A stretch of 64,000 nt of DNA. Source: Desulfosudis oleivorans. GTDB lineage: Bacteria; Desulfobacterota; Desulfobacteria; Desulfobacterales; SURF-7. Positions within the stretch are counted from its first letter, which is position 1. Each line of letters starts with the position of its first letter. The DNA lies in the NCBI GenBank assembly GCA_020723325.1, contig DYJD01000003.1, forward strand, positions 103,822 through 167,821. The letters are read 5' to 3'. The position numbers and the translations under genes were made by a program. The notes beneath the pieces were generated by a model that saw nothing but the letters and a program-made list of their open reading frames with translations, was not told the DNA's origin and did no database searches. Of the stretch, positions 47,744 through 56,939 are shown in pieces.

Positions 47744-48130
47744 ATGGACCAGGAAAGACAAACAATCCATGAAAGGGCCAAGGATACAGGTTTGGCCCTG
47801 GTTTTGATATTGCTGCTCGCAGCCCAATTGATTCCACACCCGACCCTGGTATGGCCGGCCATTGCTCTGCTAGTGATAACCATGACCTGGCCGAAGATGT
47901 TCAGGCCCTTGGCCGTTGTTTGGTTCGGTTTGAGCCATTTGCTCGGACAAGCGGCCTCCAAAATAATCCTTTCGCTTCTTTTTATCGCGGTTGTGGCTCC
48001 CATGGGGTTTGTCCGCAAACTGGCCGGCCGGGACCCCATGCAACTCAAGGCCTGGCAAGCCGGCGGCCCGTCCTTTTTCAATGAGCGGAAGCATGTGTTC
48101 ACCAAGTCCGACCTGGAAAAACCGTATTGA
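47744..48130 (+). CDS. SxtJ-like small membrane protein
   Basis: ALVLILLLAAQLIPHPTLVWPAIALLVITMTWPKMFRPLAVVWFGLSHLLGQAASKIILSLLFIAVVAPMGFVRKLAGRDPM; immediately upstream of the 49-aa ORF and carbamoyltransferase. Confidence 0.8.
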   Translation: MDQERQTIHERAKDTGLALVLILLLAAQLIPHPTLVWPAIALLVITMTWPKMFRPLAVVWFGLSHLLGQAASKIILSLLFIAVVAPMGFVRKLAGRDPMQLKAWQAGGPSFFNERKHVFTKSDLEKPY

Positions 48131-48151
48131 CCATAAATAAGGAGGAATGGT

Positions 48152-48301
48152 TTGGAATTTTTAAAGGATCTATGGGGCTTCATGCGGGAGCGCAAAAAGT
48201 TTTGGCTGTTGCCCATTGTTTTGTTTCTGCTGCTGTTCGGGGTATTGATCGTCATGACCAGCGGAACAGCCATCGCGCCGTTCATTTATACCCTGTTCTA
48301 G
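48152..48301 (+). CDS. DUF5989-like small membrane protein (49 aa)
   Basis: TTG start after a GGAGG RBS: (M)EFLKDLWGFMRERKKFWLLPIVLFLLLFGVLIVMTSGTAIAPFIYTLF*. Below the ORF-track size limit. Confidence 0.85.
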   Translation: MEFLKDLWGFMRERKKFWLLPIVLFLLLFGVLIVMTSGTAIAPFIYTLF

Positions 48302-48316
48302 TCAGGAGAGTGCAAA

Positions 48317-50185
48317 TTGGCGAATATCATTCTGGGCATTTCCGCATTTTATCATGACAGTGCCGCGGCCCTATTGGCAGGAGATGAGATTGTGGCCGCG
48401 GCCCACGAAGAACGCTTCAGCCGCAAAAAGCATGATGCCGCCTTCCCTTTCAGCGCCGTGGATTTTGTCCTAGCCGAAGGCGGTGTGAAAATAAGCGACC
48501 TTGATGCCTTTTACGATAAACCTTTTCTGAAATTCGAACGCCTACTGGAAACCTACCATGCCTTTGCGCCCAGGGGCTTCCGCAGTTTCTTGACCGCCAT
48601 TCCGGTGTGGATCCGGGAAAAACTCTTCATGCGCAAGATTTTATGGGAGTCGCTGGAGAAAGTCCAGGGCGGGCCGATCGGATCCAAGCCGTCACTGCTT
48701 TTCCCGGAACACCATCTTTCCCATGCGGCCAGCGCCTTTTTCCCGTCGCCCTTTGAAACCGCCGCCATTTTAACCATTGACGGCGTGGGCGAATGGACCA
48801 CCACCGCCATTGGTATGGGGCAGGGCACCCGGATCGAATCCTTGGGCACGCTGGCCTTTCCCCATTCCCTGGGGCTGTTATACTCGGCTTTTACGTATTA
48901 TACCGGCTTCAAAGTCAACAGCGGCGAGTACAAGCTGATGGGGCTGGCGCCCTATGGAAATCCCAAGGGTGAGGCCTGCCGCAGATACAAGGACAAGATT
49001 CTGGAAGAGCTGATCCAGGTAAAGGCAGACGGCTCCTTTGTCCTGAACATGGAGTATTTCGACTATCCCACCGGCTTGCGCATGTGCAATGAAGGCAAAT
49101 GGGCAGAGCTGTTTCAGCTTCCAGCGCGTCGCGAGGAGAGCGACATCACCCAGCCTTACATGGACATGGCCCTGGCCATCCAGCAAGTCACCGAGGAAGT
49201 CGTGCTGAGGCTGGCAAGGACGGCCAAAACCCTCACCCAGGCCGACCATCTTGTCATGGCCGGCGGGGTGGCCCTGAACTGCGTGGCCAACGGCAAACTG
49301 TTGCGCAGCGGCTTGTTCAAGGATATATGGATTCAGCCGGCTGCGGGGGATGCAGGCGGAGCAGTGGGGGCGGCCTATGCGGCCTTGCATATCAGCCTGG
49401 GAAAAGAACGTACATGTCTGCCCGGGGGCCGCGATAAGATGCACGGCGGATATCTGGGGCCGGAGTACGGTCACAGGGAAGTGCTGGGCCTGGCCCGCAA
49501 ATACGGCGCCCGGATGCGGGAATATGAGAACTTTGAGGATTTGTGCCGGGAGACGGCCGGCAAGTTGGCCGCCGGCAACGCCGTGGGCTGGTTCCAAGGC
49601 CGCATGGAGTGGGGGCCGCGGGCCTTGGGCAACCGCAGCATTCTGGGCGATCCCCGCAACAAAGACATGCAGAGAAAAATGAATCTCAAAATCAAATTCC
49701 GGGAAGGGTTCAGGCCCTTTGCCCCGTCTGTGCTGGCCGAAGACGCGGCGGAATATTTTGAGCTGGACAGGCCTTCGCCCTATATGCTGCTGGTGGCCGA
49801 CGTGCGCGCCGGGCGGCGTAAGCCGATCCCCGAAGGTTATGAGGGGCTGGGTTTATATGAACGGCTGTATCACATCCGCTCGGACATTCCGGCTGTCACC
49901 CATGTGGACTTCAGCGCCCGCATCCAGACCGTGCACCGCGAAACCAATGAAAAGTATTGGCGTTTGTTGAAGGCCTTCAAGGAGTTGACCGGCTGCAGCC
50001 TGCTGGTGAACACAAGCTTCAACGTGCGCGGCGAGCCCATAGTGTGCACCCCTGGCGATGCCTACCGCTGCTTCATGCGAACGGAAATGGACTATCTGGT
50101 GATCGACCGTTTTTTATTCACCAAGACCGAGCAGCCGCCTTGGGCGGAGGATCTGGAATGGCGGACGCGATTGGCGCCGGATTAA
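48317..50185 (+). CDS. Carbamoyltransferase (NodU/CmcH/SxtI-like family)
   Basis: (M)ANIILGISAFYHDSAAALLAGDEIVAAAHEERFSRKKHD; FPEHHLSHAASAFFPSPFETAAILTIDGVGEWTTT; GGVALNCVANGKL; GRMEWGPRALGNRSILGDPR; NTSFNVRGEPIV. Confidence 0.96.
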   Translation: MANIILGISAFYHDSAAALLAGDEIVAAAHEERFSRKKHDAAFPFSAVDFVLAEGGVKISDLDAFYDKPFLKFERLLETYHAFAPRGFRSFLTAIPVWIREKLFMRKILWESLEKVQGGPIGSKPSLLFPEHHLSHAASAFFPSPFETAAILTIDGVGEWTTTAIGMGQGTRIESLGTLAFPHSLGLLYSAFTYYTGFKVNSGEYKLMGLAPYGNPKGEACRRYKDKILEELIQVKADGSFVLNMEYFDYPTGLRMCNEGKWAELFQLPARREESDITQPYMDMALAIQQVTEEVVLRLARTAKTLTQADHLVMAGGVALNCVANGKLLRSGLFKDIWIQPAAGDAGGAVGAAYAALHISLGKERTCLPGGRDKMHGGYLGPEYGHREVLGLARKYGARMREYENFEDLCRETAGKLAAGNAVGWFQGRMEWGPRALGNRSILGDPRNKDMQRKMNLKIKFREGFRPFAPSVLAEDAAEYFELDRPSPYMLLVADVRAGRRKPIPEGYEGLGLYERLYHIRSDIPAVTHVDFSARIQTVHRETNEKYWRLLKAFKELTGCSLLVNTSFNVRGEPIVCTPGDAYRCFMRTEMDYLVIDRFLFTKTEQPPWAEDLEWRTRLAPD

Positions 50186-50324
50186 CGGATTCCGGGTGTT
50201 ATTGGAATTACATTTTTTTTCGGGAGTCGAAAAAATGGAAAAACTCGTCAGCGTAATCATTGACAATGACATTTGTATTTCTTACAATAAGGGTAAGAAT
50301 AATTTTTCCTTACATGGAGGAAGT

Positions 50325-50564
50325 ATGATTATTGCAAAAGTGACTTCCAAGGGACAGATAACCATCCCCAAGGAAATACGGCAAAAATTAGGGATCTGTC
50401 CCGGGGAGGAAGTGGGATTCGAGGAAAAAGACAACCGTATTGTCATAAGCAAGGCTTTTTCCAAATCCCCATTTGATAAATGGATGGGAAAACTGAAGCA
50501 TCTAAAAGGCAAAAGAAGTGACGATTTGATAAGGGAGACCCGCGGGGATGATAACGGCGGTTGA
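50325..50564 (+). CDS. AbrB/MazE-type antitoxin
   Basis: MIIAKVTSKGQITIPKEIRQKLGICPGEEVGFEEKDNRIVI after a GGAGG RBS; overlaps the PIN toxin by 17 nt. Confidence 0.92.
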   Translation: MIIAKVTSKGQITIPKEIRQKLGICPGEEVGFEEKDNRIVISKAFSKSPFDKWMGKLKHLKGKRSDDLIRETRGDDNGG

Positions 50565-51021
50565 CACCAACATCCTTCTCGACATCTTGATTCCAGGCGA
50601 ACCCTTTGCCGCCTCGTCGAAGATGCTGTTGGACAAACACTTATCCAAGGGACAACTGGTCATTTGCGAGATTGTTTTTTCAGAACTCGCAGCCGGTTTT
50701 CTTTCCGATCAAAAATTGAATTCTTTTCTATCCGACACCGGGATCAGCTTGGTCTATTCCAATGAAAAAGCGCTTTTTTTAGCCGGTTCGAGATGGAGAG
50801 AGTATGCTCAAAAAGGCATAAAAAACAGATTTCCATGCGCGCAATGCGGACATACTTATCAAGTATCGTGCCCCCAGTGTGGGACCATACTGACAAAACG
50901 GCTTCATGTTTTGGCTGATTTTGTCATCGGTGCTCACGCCCTTGTACAAGCGGATTGTATTCTCTCAAGAGATCTGGGAGTTTACCGGTCCTACTATAAA
51001 GATCTCCAGGTTTTCGGGTAA
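50548..51021 (+). CDS. vapC: VapC-type PIN domain toxin with zinc-ribbon insertion
   Basis: MITAVDTNILLDILIPGEPF...EIVFSELAAGF...LADFVIGAHALVQADCILSRDLGVYRSYY (PIN acidic residues) with CAQCGHTYQVSCPQC inserted (50836-50880). Confidence 0.9.
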   Translation: MITAVDTNILLDILIPGEPFAASSKMLLDKHLSKGQLVICEIVFSELAAGFLSDQKLNSFLSDTGISLVYSNEKALFLAGSRWREYAQKGIKNRFPCAQCGHTYQVSCPQCGTILTKRLHVLADFVIGAHALVQADCILSRDLGVYRSYYKDLQVFG

Positions 51022-51075
51022 TCCAGAACGTCCGGCCCTGATTCAAGGAATAGGTTTGGATCATGGAAAAGCCGA

Positions 51076-53337
51076 TCAGGCCGCCTCCACTATTTGCAGC
51101 ACACCTTTAATGGTGGGCTGGGCCAGCACGGCGGCGGCGAATTTCTCAGCTTCAGTCACGGTCAGTTCCGAAATCCACTGCTGCACCGAGGGCAGAAACT
51201 GGGGATCCACGCTGAGTCGGCGCACGCCGATGCCCAGCAGAAAAGGGATGTAATCCAGGTCCCGGCCCATTTCCCCGCAGACGGTAAGATCCTTGCCCTC
51301 CTTGATGGCGGCGGCGAGGATTTTGGCCAGACCGCGCAGCACCGCGGGATGCCAGGGCTGATAGTACTCCGCCACCCGGGTGTTGGTGCGGTCCACGGCC
51401 AGCATGTATTGGACGAAATCATTGGTGCCGATGGAAAAGAAATCCACGACCTTGGCAAAATCATCCATGATCTCCACCACCGAAGGCAATTCGATCATCA
51501 TGCCCACGGAGGGCGCCTGGTGATGGGGAATGCCGCGGCGGTCCAAGTCCGCGCTGCAGACGGCAAGCATCTCCTTGGCGGCAAAAAAATCATCCAGGGA
51601 AGAAATCATGGGGAACATGATCCGGATTTTTTTCAAGCCGGCCGAGGCCCGTAGAATGGCGCGGAGCTGCTGTTGGAAAATATCCGGATGCTTCAGGGAA
51701 AAACGGATGGAACGTAATCCCAATTGCGGATTGGCTTCACCGGCGGCATCATAGTAGGAAAGCACCTTGTCGCCGCCCACATCCAGGGTGCGGATGGTGA
51801 TCTCGCCGTCGCCCATTTCGTCGATCAGGCGTTTATAGATGCCCACCTGCTCTTCCTCGGAGGGAAACATGGAGCGGATCAAAAAGGGGAATTCGGTGCG
51901 GTACAAGCCCACCCCTTCGGCCTTCAAATTGCGGGCGGTGGCCAATTCACTGAGCAGGTTGATGTTGGTAAACAGATGAATTCTCATCCTGTCGCGGGTA
52001 TAGGTGGCGGGGGACATCTGCGGGCTCAAGGGTTTGGCTTTTTGCCGGGCATCGTTACGGATCTGGAATTGCCGGATGATGTCTTCCGCGGGCTTGATAT
52101 AGATGCTGCCGATCTCGGCATCCATGAGCACCGGGGTTTCGTCGGGCAGTTTGAGCAGCTCGGCGCAATCGGCGATGAGCAGCGGTATCTGCAGCGAGCG
52201 GGAAAGGATGGTGACATGGGAAGTGATGCTGCCGCTCACCAGGATGATGCCGCGCACTTCCTCCGAGGCCAGTTTTAGGATATCCGAAGGGTAAAGATCA
52301 GCCGCGATGATGATGCGTTTCTCGCCGATGATGGACTCCTTCAGGTCGGCCCGGTAGAGATTGGTGAGCAGACGACGGGAGAGATCTTCCACATCATTCA
52401 CTTTTTCACGGATATAGGCATGGGAACTGGCAGAAAAAGCGGCGATGTATTTCAGGGCCATGATGCGCACCGCTTCGGGCGGCGATACGCCCCCCTGGAT
52501 CAACTGAATCATCTTGCCGATGAATTGGGGGTCTTTCAGGATCATGAAATGGGCGGAGAAAATCAGGGAGGCGCTTTCCGGCAGCCGGGCCGCAAAACGG
52601 GCCTGGAGGGCCTTTAACTGGTCGCTGGTGGTGCGCACTGCCCGGTGAAAATCCGTGAGGGTCAGCAGGGCGTCCCTGGCGCCTTCTTCCATGAGCACAT
52701 CCCGGCCCCGGTTCAGAATTTTGGCCGGAGCATAAGCATAGCCGCTGGAGCCGATTTCCGCCTTGAGAAAGCGCAAGGTTTCCCGGGCGCCGTTGGGGCC
52801 GGGCTTTTTCCCCATGCGATGGATGTCCATCAACAAATTGGCGTTTTCAATAGCGCCGGCGAGCTGGGCCGCCAGGGCCCGCAGGGTCATGACGTCGATC
52901 TCGTCAAAATAATTCTTGGATTCATGCTGAATGACCAGCACCCCGATGCGCTCGATACCGCGATGAATGGGAACGGCCAGAAGTGAAGCAAATGGGTCTT
53001 CCCCGGCTTCGGCAAAATATTTAAAATCCGGACTGCGGCCGGCATCGCCCTCATTTACCGGTGCAAGCTGATCCAGGGCTTTGCCCACCAGGCCCTCCCC
53101 GACTTTTAAACGGATTAGGCCCACCGCTTCCGGATTCAGGCCGATGGTGGCCTTGAGGACCAGCTCTTCTTTTTGCTCGTCAAACAAATAAATGGAACAG
53201 ACCTGGGCCTCCAGGTGACGGGACACGAGTTCCACGGTCTGTTGCAGAAAACTTTCAATATCGGTGCTGCCGGTCAATAGATTGGCAAGGTCGCTGATAT
53301 TGCATAGCAGGTTGAGATGATTGCGATTTTTCGTCAT
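51076..53337 (-). CDS. ptsP: PEP-protein phosphotransferase with N-terminal GAF domain
   Basis: GAF region (QTVELVSRHLEAQVCSIYLFDEQKEELVLKATIGLNPEAVG), phospho-His site VSGSITSHVTILSRSLQIPLL, PEP-binding TIM barrel (GVGLYRTEFPFL, IRTLDVGGDK, FFSIGTNDFVQYMLAVDRTN, VCGEMGRD). Confidence 0.96.
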   Translation of the reverse strand: MTKNRNHLNLLCNISDLANLLTGSTDIESFLQQTVELVSRHLEAQVCSIYLFDEQKEELVLKATIGLNPEAVGLIRLKVGEGLVGKALDQLAPVNEGDAGRSPDFKYFAEAGEDPFASLLAVPIHRGIERIGVLVIQHESKNYFDEIDVMTLRALAAQLAGAIENANLLMDIHRMGKKPGPNGARETLRFLKAEIGSSGYAYAPAKILNRGRDVLMEEGARDALLTLTDFHRAVRTTSDQLKALQARFAARLPESASLIFSAHFMILKDPQFIGKMIQLIQGGVSPPEAVRIMALKYIAAFSASSHAYIREKVNDVEDLSRRLLTNLYRADLKESIIGEKRIIIAADLYPSDILKLASEEVRGIILVSGSITSHVTILSRSLQIPLLIADCAELLKLPDETPVLMDAEIGSIYIKPAEDIIRQFQIRNDARQKAKPLSPQMSPATYTRDRMRIHLFTNINLLSELATARNLKAEGVGLYRTEFPFLIRSMFPSEEEQVGIYKRLIDEMGDGEITIRTLDVGGDKVLSYYDAAGEANPQLGLRSIRFSLKHPDIFQQQLRAILRASAGLKKIRIMFPMISSLDDFFAAKEMLAVCSADLDRRGIPHHQAPSVGMMIELPSVVEIMDDFAKVVDFFSIGTNDFVQYMLAVDRTNTRVAEYYQPWHPAVLRGLAKILAAAIKEGKDLTVCGEMGRDLDYIPFLLGIGVRRLSVDPQFLPSVQQWISELTVTEAEKFAAAVLAQPTIKGVLQIVEAA

Positions 53338-53462
53338 TTTGGGTATTACTCTTTCCCGATTTTCACAGCCCAGGCAAAGGGCTGATGCTTCTTCATGAAA
53401 TATAAATTTTGAAATTTACTGCATAAGCTAATCCATGTCAAAAGTTTTGAAATAGTGCCACG

Positions 53463-53585
53463 TGATCTAAAGTCACCTAAAGTGATCTAAAATTGTGGAG
53501 TTCCATTATTTTCAATTATATGACGGAGCGTAGCGACACCTCAACTTTAGCTCACTTTAGACACTTTCAACTTTAGTCACTTTAC
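53463..53585. repeat. Inverted repeat of CTAAAGT/ACTTTAG units
   Basis: Left gatctaaagtcacctaaagtgatctaaaattgtggag and right ctcaactttagctcactttagacactttcaactttagtcacttta are approximately reverse complementary. Confidence 0.7.
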
Positions 53586-53659
53586 AATCCCATGGTTTGT
53601 TGATAACAAAAAGAACGAACCAATCAACAAGCGAGGACCAAAAAAGCGAGGACCAAAAG

Positions 53660-54052
53660 ATGAAAACAGGAATAATCGTATTCTTGGCCGCGTTCTGCCT
53701 TTTTGCCTGCAGCAAACGTCTGGCTGAATTGCAAGTCAAATACCCTGTCCAAAACGGGAGATATACGATTTTAGACGACAAATCCATCGGCGGACTGGGT
53801 AGCAGTGAAATCGAGGGCTTGTATATGCGCGAAGTCACCAGTTTGATGGGAAATCCATTGGAAAAAAAATCCTATTATGAGCGCAAGCATCATACACGCT
53901 TCTTTATCACCGGCACCACCCAGGTACGTTCGGATGAGTGGATCTATCAGTCCAATGAGGGTTCCAAAATCATTACCGTTAAATTTGAAGACAAGACCGT
54001 GGCCCAATACAGCGCTGCTGAGAAAACGCCGGCATCCCCAACCCAACCTTGA
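53660..54052 (+). CDS. Small putative lipoprotein, hypothetical
   Basis: MKTGIIVFLAAFCLFACSKRLAELQ signal peptide/lipobox (LFAC); SmpA/BamE-like size, no firm family. Confidence 0.65.
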   Translation: MKTGIIVFLAAFCLFACSKRLAELQVKYPVQNGRYTILDDKSIGGLGSSEIEGLYMREVTSLMGNPLEKKSYYERKHHTRFFITGTTQVRSDEWIYQSNEGSKIITVKFEDKTVAQYSAAEKTPASPTQP

Positions 54053-54063
54053 TTTTCAGAGTT

Positions 54064-55059
54064 TCAGATCATTAAATTTTCTACTGTCTTGGGGGGCAAT
54101 GGATAGACCTCCAGGATTTGCTCCCCCCGGCTGTTCTCAAAAAGGACCAGTACTTTCGCCTGGGCCGGGGCCTTGGTGTATCCTGCGCAAACGGCCGCTG
54201 CTTGCGCAAGGGTTTGCGGATCAATGGCCGCCGGGACCAAGGTGACGGGGCCGGGATAATGGCTGACTTTCACCAGGCCGTGTTTGAGCGGATCACTGTA
54301 TTCCTCGATCTTTTGATTGTCGCGCTGATCCCGGCCCACGATGATGCGGATGTCCGGCGATAGACGCAAATGCCGGCCGAATTTCAACAAATGCAGGTCA
54401 TTTTCAGTGGGATCAGGCTCATGGCCGAATAAATCCCGCAGGCGGCGGCTGTAGCCCTTGTCCGTGAGCAGGCAGCCGCCGGCCGGGGCCGGATATTCCG
54501 TAACGCCGAATTCCCGGGCCAACTGCATCTGGGGCTTGCGGGACCGGCCCGACAAGCCCAGGAGCAGTTCCCGGTTCACCAAGCCTTCGGTTTCCATGCC
54601 GGTGGGCGGCAGCTTTTGGGCGCTCAAGGGTCGCAGAATGCGCTGGCCCCAGGTGGAATGCTTTTCCACATAGCGCAGGGACGGCATGGTCTGGGACATG
54701 GGACGCTGGCCCAGGACTTCACCGCTGAAAAGAAAATCAAATCCGCGCTGGATCATGATCCCGCCGGCCAGGCGAAACATCAGGGCATGGCAGTCCATGC
54801 ACGGATTCATGCACTTGCCGTATCCGCAAGGCGGATTTTTCAGCATCTGTAAATAGGTGGGGGTGATATTTTGAATTGTGAGGGGTATGTTATAGAGCCG
54901 GGAAGCCTTGCGGGCCTTGTCTGCGGAAAAAAAGGGGGTTTCAAAAGACACCCATTCCACCTCGATTCCTTGCCTGCGCAGTAAATGGGCGGAAAGGATG
55001 CTGTCCAACCCGCCGGAGCATAATCCCAAAGCGCGCACTTTTCTTGATGGTAAATTCAT
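54064..55059 (-). CDS. tRNA thiouridylase-like ATP pyrophosphatase (ThiI/MnmA-related)
   Basis: VRALGLCSGGLDSILSAHLLRRQGIEVEWVSFETPF (PP-loop SGGLDS), CMNPCMDCHALMF, ELLLGLSGRSRKPQMQLAREFGVTEYPAPAGGCLLTD. Confidence 0.8.
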   Translation of the reverse strand: MNLPSRKVRALGLCSGGLDSILSAHLLRRQGIEVEWVSFETPFFSADKARKASRLYNIPLTIQNITPTYLQMLKNPPCGYGKCMNPCMDCHALMFRLAGGIMIQRGFDFLFSGEVLGQRPMSQTMPSLRYVEKHSTWGQRILRPLSAQKLPPTGMETEGLVNRELLLGLSGRSRKPQMQLAREFGVTEYPAPAGGCLLTDKGYSRRLRDLFGHEPDPTENDLHLLKFGRHLRLSPDIRIIVGRDQRDNQKIEEYSDPLKHGLVKVSHYPGPVTLVPAAIDPQTLAQAAAVCAGYTKAPAQAKVLVLFENSRGEQILEVYPLPPKTVENLMI

Positions 55060-55125
55060 TGTATATAACTTCTCTTTTCTCGGCTAGCGACTTTTCATCA
55101 CCTTTAAGGATTTTTATTAATAAAA

Positions 55126-55857
55126 ATGCAACCGGCCTTTTCCATGCAAACATACCCCAATCATATCCGTAAAATATTGAGAAAACTAAGGACCGCTTAT
55201 CCGGATGTCAAGACCCAGTTGCGCCATAAAAATGCATTTGAACTTCTGGTGGCCACGATTTTATCCGCCCAATGCACGGACCGGCAGGTGAACCTGGTGA
55301 CCCCGGGCTTGTTTCAACGCTTCCCTACTCCGGCGGATATGGCGGCGGCGCCCCTCAAGGAGATTGAAAGCTTGATTCACTCCACTGGTTTTTTCCATAA
55401 CAAGGCCCGCAATATCCGTGCTTGCTCTGCAAAACTCATAAGTGAATACGGCGGCCGGGTTCCGGATTCATTGGCGGCACTGGTGACGCTGCCGGGGGTG
55501 GGACGTAAAACCGCCAATGTGGTACTGGGGGCCGCCTTCAATATTCCCGGCATGGTGGTGGATACCCATGTGGCCCGCATTTCCGGCAGATTGGGCCTGA
55601 CCCTTGCCAAAGATCCCCAAAAAATCGAAACCGACCTGATGCGAATCATCCCCAGGAAAGAATGGAATGATTTTTCCCTACGCCTGATATATCTCGGCCG
55701 GGAGTTTTGTTCAGCCAGAAAACCCGATTGTCCTCAATGCCCGTTGCGGGAGTTGTGCCCGTTTCCATCAAATGGGTTGAACGTCGCCGCTGAAACTGAT
55801 ATCCATGGCCCTGTAGCCGGCGGTGGTAAGCGCAGACCGCGCACGCCGGCAGATTGA
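55126..55857 (+). CDS. nth: Endonuclease III
   Basis: FELLVATILSAQCTDRQVN; HhH LPGVGRKTANVVL; VDTHVARISGRLGL; Fe-S CSARKPDCPQCPLRELC. Confidence 0.97.
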   Translation: MQPAFSMQTYPNHIRKILRKLRTAYPDVKTQLRHKNAFELLVATILSAQCTDRQVNLVTPGLFQRFPTPADMAAAPLKEIESLIHSTGFFHNKARNIRACSAKLISEYGGRVPDSLAALVTLPGVGRKTANVVLGAAFNIPGMVVDTHVARISGRLGLTLAKDPQKIETDLMRIIPRKEWNDFSLRLIYLGREFCSARKPDCPQCPLRELCPFPSNGLNVAAETDIHGPVAGGGKRRPRTPAD

Positions 55858-55899
55858 TGCGGAACGCCGAATTCACAGAAAAAATAGAATCAAGGATTC

Positions 55900-56922
55900 A
55901 TGCCCATGTATCGACAAATTTTTGTGGGAATCAGCGCAGCCGTCATACTCGGCGGTCTTGCCTTAGTTTTGTTTTCGACCCAAATGCAGGCGGAAGAACT
56001 GGCTGCGGACCAAAAAGTCGCTGTGGTCAACGGGACCCCGATTCTAATGCGGGACCTGAATCGACAGGTGGATGCGCGACTGCGTCAAATCAATGACAAG
56101 GATGAAAAATCAGACAAGGAGCGCCTGCTCAAATTGAGAATTAAAGTGTTGGAGGAATTGATCAGCCGCGAGCTGCTGTATCAGGCGGGTGTTAAAGCCG
56201 GGATAAAGGTTCCGGAAGAAGAGGTGGAAAAAGAAGTCCAGGCCATGATGCAACAGTATGGGGATGACACAGCCTTCAAGCAGGCCCTGACCAAATTACG
56301 CTTCACCGAAGATGGCTTAAGGGCCTCCATCCGGCAGGAACAAACCGTGCGGCGCTTCATTGATCAGGAAATCAACGCCAAGATTTCCATCCCGGAAAGC
56401 GAGGTTACTGAATATTACAACAAGAACCGGGACTCCTTTAAACAACCGGAAATGGTGCGCGCCAGCGATATCTTGATCAAGGTCGAGCGATCGGCGGATG
56501 AAAACAGCAAAAAAAGAGCCCGGGAAGAGCTTCTGCGCCTGAAAAAACGCGTGGCCCAGGGCGAGGATTTTGCTGAAATTTCCAAAAAATTTTCCCAGGG
56601 ACCCAATGCGGAAAGCGGCGGTGACCTGGGCTTTTTCAGCCGCGGTCAGATCCTCAAGCCCGTGGAAGATATCGCATTCAGCCTGGAGCTGGGGCAAGTC
56701 AGCGACGTGGTGGAGACCGAATACGGATTTCATCTGATCAAGGTGACCGAGCGCAAACCAGCCTACATTGAATCCTTCCAGACCGCCAAATGGAAGATAG
56801 AACGCTTTCTGAAACAGAGCCGGATATACAAGACCATCGAGCAGCATGGGGAAAAGCTTCGCAAGGAAGCCGAGATCGTGCGACTCTTTCCAGAGCCGGA
56901 AACTAAACCGGAAACCAAATAG
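55900..56922 (+). CDS. SurA-like periplasmic chaperone/PpiC-type peptidylprolyl isomerase
   Basis: Signal peptide; SurA_N-like VAVVNGTPILMRDLNRQVD; rotamase VRASDILIKVERSADENSKKRAREELLRLKKRVAQGEDFAEISKKFSQGPNAESGGDLGFFSRGQ. Confidence 0.94.
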   Translation: MPMYRQIFVGISAAVILGGLALVLFSTQMQAEELAADQKVAVVNGTPILMRDLNRQVDARLRQINDKDEKSDKERLLKLRIKVLEELISRELLYQAGVKAGIKVPEEEVEKEVQAMMQQYGDDTAFKQALTKLRFTEDGLRASIRQEQTVRRFIDQEINAKISIPESEVTEYYNKNRDSFKQPEMVRASDILIKVERSADENSKKRAREELLRLKKRVAQGEDFAEISKKFSQGPNAESGGDLGFFSRGQILKPVEDIAFSLELGQVSDVVETEYGFHLIKVTERKPAYIESFQTAKWKIERFLKQSRIYKTIEQHGEKLRKEAEIVRLFPEPETKPETK

Positions 56923-56939
56923 GTCTTGAGCTGAAGGTC

